This document shows positions 5,198 through 10,166 of a DNA stretch of 10,166 bases, one piece after another. Numbering within the stretch: position 1 is the first letter of the stretch; every line of letters starts with the position of its first letter. The notes beneath the pieces are model-generated. The model saw only the letters and a list, made by a program, of their open reading frames with translations, searched no databases and was not told where the DNA came from. A program made the position numbers and the translations under genes. This DNA is from an uncultured Erysipelotrichaceae bacterium. Its GTDB lineage: Bacteria > Bacillota_I > Bacilli_A > RF39 > UBA660. The stretch is from the NCBI GenBank assembly GCA_902782915.1, contig CACZOV010000151.1, forward strand, positions 1 to 10,166. The letters run 5' to 3'.

Positions 5198-7556
5198 ATT
5201 TAATAATTATTTTTTTATTTTTTAAAAATTTAGTAAAATAAAATATTCCTTTATGCATTAAATCATATATATTAATCGAAAATACAACTAGTAAAAAGAA
5301 AATAAGAGCTATTTGTAAATTCATACCTACTAAATTGAAAAAATTGTTTTGAAACATAGCGCCATAAATAAATCCTGAAATTAATATTATAAATAAAACT
5401 CTTCTTAGAAAATTAAATGGTTTAGAAATCCTATATAAATGAATAAAACCTGTAGTTCCTGTTAAAAGTACTGCTAAAGCATTTACAAGTGTATCTGGTA
5501 AAAGAAATGCATTTTTAAATAAAATTATAATAACAATATCTAAAAAGACTGTAATACCTGCTGGAATACTATTTTTAAATATTTTTAAAATAAAGTTACC
5601 TGATACTATATTAGTATTTGGTTCTAGTGCTAATATAAACGATGGAATTCCAATTGTTGTTGTAGTAATTAATGTTAGTTGAATTGGAATAAAGAAATAT
5701 TCATTTCTTGTGAAAAGACATGTTAAAATTATTAAAATAGTATAAATTGTTTTTACGAGTAGTAAAGAGGCACTTCTTTCAATATTATTAATTGTTCTTC
5801 TTCCTTCAGCAACAATTTTTGGCATAGAACTAAAATTATTATCTAAAAGTACTATCTGAGAAACACTTCTTGCTGCATCACTTCCACTTGCAACAGCAAT
5901 ACTACAGTCTGCTTCTTTTAAAGCTAAACAATCATTTACTCCATCACCAGTCATTGCAGTTATATACCCTAGTTTTTTTAAGGCAGTAATTATTTTTTTC
6001 TTACCTGTTGGAGTAACTCTTCCAAAAATATCTGTTTCCTTAACAATTTCTAAGATGTTATCTAAGTTGTCTAAATTACTTGCATCATATGTTTTAAGAT
6101 TTCCATCAAGCCCAGCACGTTTTACTATATTTAAAACAGTTTTTGGATTATCTCCAGAAATAATTTTAACAATTACGCCTTGATCTTTAAAGAATTTTAA
6201 GGTATCTCTCGCTTCACTTCTTATTTCATCCTCTATTAAAATATACCCAAGTATTTCTAAATTAACAGGTTTATCAGTTAATTTTTCATAATTTCTACAA
6301 ACCGTTAGAATTCGATAGTTTTCTTGATAATCAATTATTACTTGATCAAGTTCTTTTCCTTTTAATATATATTCATATGCACCTATATAATAACTAGCAT
6401 CATTTTTTAATTTTAAAGCTGAAAATTTTCGACTTGAAGAAAAATCAATTTTATCTTCAATAATATATTTTTTATCAGTCTTGTACTTATCTTTAATAGC
6501 TTTAAAAGTCTCAGAATCATCACTTGATGTGTTAACTATTTTTTCTATAATATTTATAAATTCTTCTTTACTTATTTTATTTGGAATAATATCATGTAAA
6601 GTCATTTTACCAGTTGTAATTGTTCCAGTTTTATCTAAACAAATAACATTAACTCGTGATAAAGTTTCTATACAATATAATTGTTGCACTAAAACTTTAT
6701 ATTTAGAAAGTCTCATAATACTAACTGCCATTACAGAACTAGTTAATAATACTAAACCTTCAGGAATCATCCCAATAAGAGCTGCAACCGTATTAATAAT
6801 TGAATCACTTATACTACTACCAATAACCATATATTGATTTAAAAATAAAGCAATTCCTAATGGTATAATAATAAATCCTAAAATTTTAACAATTTTTTCA
6901 AATGAATTTAAGATAACTGAGTTATTCTCTTTGATATATTTTGCATCTTTGGATATTACATTAATATAGTTTTCATCTCCAACGTGTATTACTTCAGCTT
7001 TACAACTTCCTGATACAACAAAACTTCCTGATAAAAGAGTATCTCCAACTTTTTTTACAATCGTCTTCGCTTCACCACTAATAAATGATTCATTTACTTC
7101 TACTCCACCATCTCTTATAATAGAATCGCATAAGACCTGATTACCATTTTTTAAAACAACTAAATCATTTAAAACAATTTCGTTCATTTCTAAAGTAACA
7201 AGAGAATTATCTCTTATAACAGTTGCTTTACTACTAGAAACTACAGAGAGTTTATCAATTATTTTCTTAGAAATTATTTCTTGAATAATACTTATAATTG
7301 TATTACAAATTATTACTCCCATAAATAAACAATTCTTTAAAGAATAAAGAATTCTTCCTGAAAAAAATCCAGATAAAAGAATAGCAAGACCTAAAAATAT
7401 ATTTAAAAAATTAAAATAAGTAAACAAATTTGATGTAATAATTTCTTTTATAGTCTTGGTTTTAGGTTGATTATCATAATTTACAAGATTATTTTTAATT
7501 CTATCTTCTACTTCGCTTAAAGTAAGACCTGTATCAATATTTGTTTTATTTTCCAT
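5196..7556 (-). CDS. P-type cation-transporting ATPase, CtpE-like (probable calcium or other divalent cation)
   Basis: This 786-residue membrane pump has every P-type landmark. These are the actuator loop SGEA (160-163, with Glu162 kept but TGES changed to SGEA), membrane motif PEGL (265-268), phosphorylation site DKTGT with Asp308, a nucleotide-domain KFSA (377-380), SGDN (468-471) and the hinge TGDGVND (536-542). Two membrane segments precede the actuator domain, two flank PEGL, and about six follow the phosphorylation domain. GSFVVSG and GMIPEGLVLLTS resemble the CtpE group, for which calcium uptake has been described in mycobacteria; the ion here is inference. There are no N-terminal heavy-metal domains and no CPx motif. 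It is the last gene of the flippase-GT operon. Its AGGAGGA site overlaps the stop of the GT gene, 9 bases away, and it ends in the shared terminator. Confidence 0.92.
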   Translation of the reverse strand: MENKTNIDTGLTLSEVEDRIKNNLVNYDNQPKTKTIKEIITSNLFTYFNFLNIFLGLAILLSGFFSGRILYSLKNCLFMGVIICNTIISIIQEIISKKIIDKLSVVSSSKATVIRDNSLVTLEMNEIVLNDLVVLKNGNQVLCDSIIRDGGVEVNESFISGEAKTIVKKVGDTLLSGSFVVSGSCKAEVIHVGDENYINVISKDAKYIKENNSVILNSFEKIVKILGFIIIPLGIALFLNQYMVIGSSISDSIINTVAALIGMIPEGLVLLTSSVMAVSIMRLSKYKVLVQQLYCIETLSRVNVICLDKTGTITTGKMTLHDIIPNKISKEEFINIIEKIVNTSSDDSETFKAIKDKYKTDKKYIIEDKIDFSSSRKFSALKLKNDASYYIGAYEYILKGKELDQVIIDYQENYRILTVCRNYEKLTDKPVNLEILGYILIEDEIRSEARDTLKFFKDQGVIVKIISGDNPKTVLNIVKRAGLDGNLKTYDASNLDNLDNILEIVKETDIFGRVTPTGKKKIITALKKLGYITAMTGDGVNDCLALKEADCSIAVASGSDAARSVSQIVLLDNNFSSMPKIVAEGRRTINNIERSASLLLVKTIYTILIILTCLFTRNEYFFIPIQLTLITTTTIGIPSFILALEPNTNIVSGNFILKIFKNSIPAGITVFLDIVIIILFKNAFLLPDTLVNALAVLLTGTTGFIHLYRISKPFNFLRRVLFIILISGFIYGAMFQNNFFNLVGMNLQIALIFFLLVVFSINIYDLMHKGIFYFTKFLKNKKIIIK

Positions 7557-7565
7557 ATATTCCTC

Positions 7566-8762
7566 CTAATCATTTAATACTTCTTGAATATTTCTTGCTT
7601 TAGTATGCTTAATTTCTTCCCAATTGTTTTTTGAATTAAAGCATGAATAAATATAAATTGGGATCCAACTCAAATGAAATATTGGAAAGAAAAAAATTGC
7701 TTTTAACATTTTTTTAATATTCTTTTTAAAGTAAATTGTAAGAAATAAGGCAACAATTACTTCACCAAAATATCCAATTATTATTCCCAAAATTATGTAT
7801 GGAACTTTGATAAAGAAATATGATAAAAGTAATAAAAGAAAGGCAATTGCTTGATCAATAGGAAAAATTAAAGCAAATATTTCATCAATTGCTTGAAAAT
7901 ATAACCGACTTTTAATTAATTTTTTTATATTAAGTTTTAATACTTGCATACTCCCTTGAATCCATCTCTTTCTTTGAATCATTGAAATATTAAAATTTGT
8001 AACTTGCTCATCATAGAAAATAGCTTTTTTTTCATATCCAATTTTTTCTTTTTCAAGAGCACAAATGCAAGTTAATTCAATGTCTTCGGTAGATGTTTTA
8101 GCCCGATAATTTATTTTATCTACTAAGCTTTTTAAAATTGCATAACCAGTTCCATTAATTCCAATACTTTGGTTTATTCTACTTCTTGGTTCATATATAA
8201 AAAGATTTTGTAATAAAAAGAAAAGTCCATAACTTCCTGTAATAGCATTTTCATATAAATTCTTGGTATCTCTAAATCCTTGTACAATTTTGTAACCTTG
8301 ATTTAATTTATCATCTATATGTTTTAAAAATAATGGATCTAAAACATTATCTGCATCTACTATAACATAAGCATCATATTCTTGATTATTCTTAAAGTAA
8401 TCAAAAGCATAATTTAAAACTTCACCCTTAGTCTTAGGATTAAAATCAATATCTACAATTATAGCTTTTTTTTCTTTTGCAATTTCTTTTGTTTTATCAG
8501 AACAATTATTTGGTAAAACACATATATCATAAAACTTTCGATTATATTTTTGCATGTTAACACTATCAATTAAATGACCTATAACCATCTCTTCATTTCT
8601 AGCTGCAATTAGTATTAAAAATTTATTATGCTTTTTCTTTTTTATAAACTTTCCATCTTTTGTTTTTTTTAAAAATAATAAAATGAAAAATAATCCAAAG
8701 TAAAGAGACGGAATTAAGACAATTATATTACAAACTAGAATTACTATTTTAAAAATACTCAT
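7566..8762 (-). CDS. Membrane-bound family 2 glycosyltransferase (processive type)
   Basis: The 398-residue protein has an N-terminal membrane helix (about 5-31), a cytoplasmic GT-A domain (about 47-275) and three or four C-terminal helices (about 293-375). Catalytic motifs are in order: nucleotide-binding AARNEE (53-58), DAD (136-138), acceptor-site TED (225-227, within TSTEDIEL) and QRKRW (263-267), the Q(R/Q)xRW signature of processive synthases such as cellulose, hyaluronan and poly-GlcNAc synthases. It should transfer sugar from a nucleotide donor at the inner membrane face; donor and product cannot be read from sequence. The tail WEEIKHTKAR (381-390) resembles the family's C-terminal element. 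The flippase stop is 4 bases upstream and the AAGGAAG ribosome-binding site overlaps the end of that gene. A non-processive glycolipid enzyme is a possible alternative. Confidence 0.9.
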   Translation of the reverse strand: MSIFKIVILVCNIIVLIPSLYFGLFFILLFLKKTKDGKFIKKKKHNKFLILIAARNEEMVIGHLIDSVNMQKYNRKFYDICVLPNNCSDKTKEIAKEKKAIIVDIDFNPKTKGEVLNYAFDYFKNNQEYDAYVIVDADNVLDPLFLKHIDDKLNQGYKIVQGFRDTKNLYENAITGSYGLFFLLQNLFIYEPRSRINQSIGINGTGYAILKSLVDKINYRAKTSTEDIELTCICALEKEKIGYEKKAIFYDEQVTNFNISMIQRKRWIQGSMQVLKLNIKKLIKSRLYFQAIDEIFALIFPIDQAIAFLLLLLSYFFIKVPYIILGIIIGYFGEVIVALFLTIYFKKNIKKMLKAIFFFPIFHLSWIPIYIYSCFNSKNNWEEIKHTKARNIQEVLND

Positions 8763-8766
8763 ATAA

Positions 8767-10158
8767 TTACTTCCTTTTTAGTTTCTTTAATATTGGTTCA
8801 AATAATTGCTTATTTACAAAATATGAATAAGTTATTGCTATAATAAGACTTATTATACAAATATATAAATTTTGTAAATAATAGCAAACTGTTACTATGC
8901 TTAAAACAATTATATGATATAAACTATAATTATCTTTTTTTAATATAATATATTTTTTAAGTTTATTATTTCGATAAATAAATATTACAACATATGCAAC
9001 TAAAGTTGCTAAAATGCTTGCATAAAGACCAATATATCTAATAAGAAAAAGCCCTACAACAAAATTTATAATTGTTGCAACAATAGTAGTTTTAGCAAGT
9101 ATTTTAGTATCTTTATAAGCTGAGAAGATCCCACTACAAAAGTTTGATAAGTTAGAAAAATAAACTGAAATAATCATTAAAGGAATATATATATATGCTT
9201 CACGATATGCATTTTTTACAAGAATATTAAATATAAATGGAAGAAATGCAATAATTAAAATAGAAACACAAATTAAAAATCTATTTAAATTAACATAAAC
9301 ACTATTATAAAAATCATTTTTATCTTCTTTATTAACAACTTTTGAAGCCGATTCTTTCCATGATAAATTAAAATAGCTATAGCAGGTGTTTATAATGGTC
9401 GGAAAACGAAGTCCAACAGAGTAAATCCCATTCTTTGCACTCCCTAAAATATTGATAATTAAAAGTCTATCTGTTAATGAAATGGCATTCCAAGATATAC
9501 TATTTGGAACTAATGGAAATGAATATTTAATCATTTCTTTTGCAACATTTTTATTAATATTACTTATTTTTACATAAGAAAATACTTTTATTTTTAATAA
9601 TAACCAAATTGATACTAAACTATTTCCGATAATATATGATATAAATAAGCTTTCAAGTCCCATTTTAAGTCCTACAATAAATAAAATATTTAAAAGAATG
9701 GTTGATAAACTTGATAAAAAACAAAATACGGAATAAATTTTAAATTTTGATAAACCTCGTGCAGTTGATCCAGCAAGTGATGAAAGTAAACTTGCTAAAA
9801 TATAAAAAATTAAATATATTTTATATGGATAATGCAAAATAGTACCAACAATTAATATTAAAATACTCCATATAAGAAAACTTAAAATTGAAAATATAAA
9901 TGTGGCTGAAAAAACTTCTCCTTTTGATTTATTTGTTTTAGCATCAATTAAAAAACGAAACATCCCCTCTTCCATTAATAAAGTAACACAAGGAATTAAA
10001 AAAATTGATATTGTATTTAAAAAATCATATTCCCCATATTCACTTGTAGTAAGTAAACTTGTATAAAGTGGAAGTAATAGAAAAGAAACAAGTTGAGTTG
10101 AAAATTTTCCAATTGATATAATAATTGTATTTTTAATTAATTCTTTTTTTTGATTCAT
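8767..10158 (-). CDS. Polysaccharide flippase / lipid-linked oligosaccharide translocase (Wzx/MviN-like)
   Basis: The 463-residue protein is almost wholly hydrophobic, with about 12-14 membrane helices and a short basic C-terminus (ILKKLKRK). The start, with LVSFLLLPLYTSLL then SEYGEYDF (about residues 24-46) and EEGMFRF, is characteristic of the polysaccharide-biosynthesis branch of the MOP superfamily. These proteins flip lipid-linked glycans across the membrane. The ATG lies at 10156-10158. Only GTGATAAA of its leader is visible before the window ends, so the ribosome-binding site and any upstream operon genes are not seen. It is followed after 4 bases by the glycosyltransferase, which fits a small surface-glycan unit. 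The substrate is unknown; a lipid II flippase role (MurJ) is less likely given the sequence pattern and neighbours. Confidence 0.88.
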   Translation of the reverse strand: MNQKKELIKNTIIISIGKFSTQLVSFLLLPLYTSLLTTSEYGEYDFLNTISIFLIPCVTLLMEEGMFRFLIDAKTNKSKGEVFSATFIFSILSFLIWSILILIVGTILHYPYKIYLIFYILASLLSSLAGSTARGLSKFKIYSVFCFLSSLSTILLNILFIVGLKMGLESLFISYIIGNSLVSIWLLLKIKVFSYVKISNINKNVAKEMIKYSFPLVPNSISWNAISLTDRLLIINILGSAKNGIYSVGLRFPTIINTCYSYFNLSWKESASKVVNKEDKNDFYNSVYVNLNRFLICVSILIIAFLPFIFNILVKNAYREAYIYIPLMIISVYFSNLSNFCSGIFSAYKDTKILAKTTIVATIINFVVGLFLIRYIGLYASILATLVAYVVIFIYRNNKLKKYIILKKDNYSLYHIIVLSIVTVCYYLQNLYICIISLIIAITYSYFVNKQLFEPILKKLKRK

Positions 10159-10166
10159 TTTATCAC

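Noticed and set aside
6481..6837. 118-codon plus-strand ORF inside the P-type ATPase gene
   Set aside because: It is antisense to the phosphorylation-site region of a clearly conserved gene, with no ribosome-binding site or recognisable motif.
1..10166. Mycoplasma-type code (TGA = Trp)
   Set aside because: Trp residues in the recognised proteins are TGG, and every long gene reads through without TGA. No gene ends in TGA either, so this is not a formal exclusion.

Overview
This is a very AT-rich window with compact, mostly minus-strand genes. Strong Shine-Dalgarno sites, a xerD-deoB pair arranged as in Bacillus, and RarA, DeoB and Xer proteins of Bacilli type point to a low-GC Bacillota or a free-living Mollicutes-like relative, perhaps an uncultured gut lineage. 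Tryptophan is read from TGG. All nine visible stops are TAA or TAG, so the standard code fits, although a TGA=Trp code is not formally excluded.

Layout. (1) 1-342 is the 3' end of an unrecognised plus-strand gene with a Lys/Asn-rich tail, followed by a terminator. (2) 343-1124 is a 780-base gene-free stretch. It holds a 28-bp near-palindrome at 607-634 that closely resembles a dif chromosome-dimer resolution site, an exact B. subtilis-type SpoIIIE/FtsK polarity motif at 391-398 pointing at it, a cluster of TCGAT words with a 17-bp direct repeat, and a 12-bp inverted repeat at 1010-1082. (3) 1125-1778 holds a small Asn-rich ORF and, convergent with it, a Dps-fold protein that has lost all the ferroxidase ligands. 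(4) 1807-3872 is the xerD-deoB operon (tyrosine recombinase, then phosphopentomutase), read leftward from a strong promoter that appears to make a leaderless mRNA. (5) 3955-5181 is rarA, divergent from xerD with overlapping promoter elements, ending in a bidirectional terminator shared with the next operon. (6) 5196-10158 is a leftward operon: Wzx-like flippase, processive-type GT2 glycosyltransferase, then a CtpE-like P-type ATPase.

How it fits together. Genes left of the dif-like site read rightward and most genes to its right read leftward. G-runs are strongly polar toward the site on both sides. With a Xer recombinase 2.3 kb away and a replication-restart AAA+ protein next to it, the simplest reading is that this window spans the replication terminus of the chromosome. 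The flippase and glycosyltransferase suggest a surface polysaccharide or glycolipid function, with the cation pump co-transcribed. Inferences rest on the sequence and on remembered family knowledge; no search was run.
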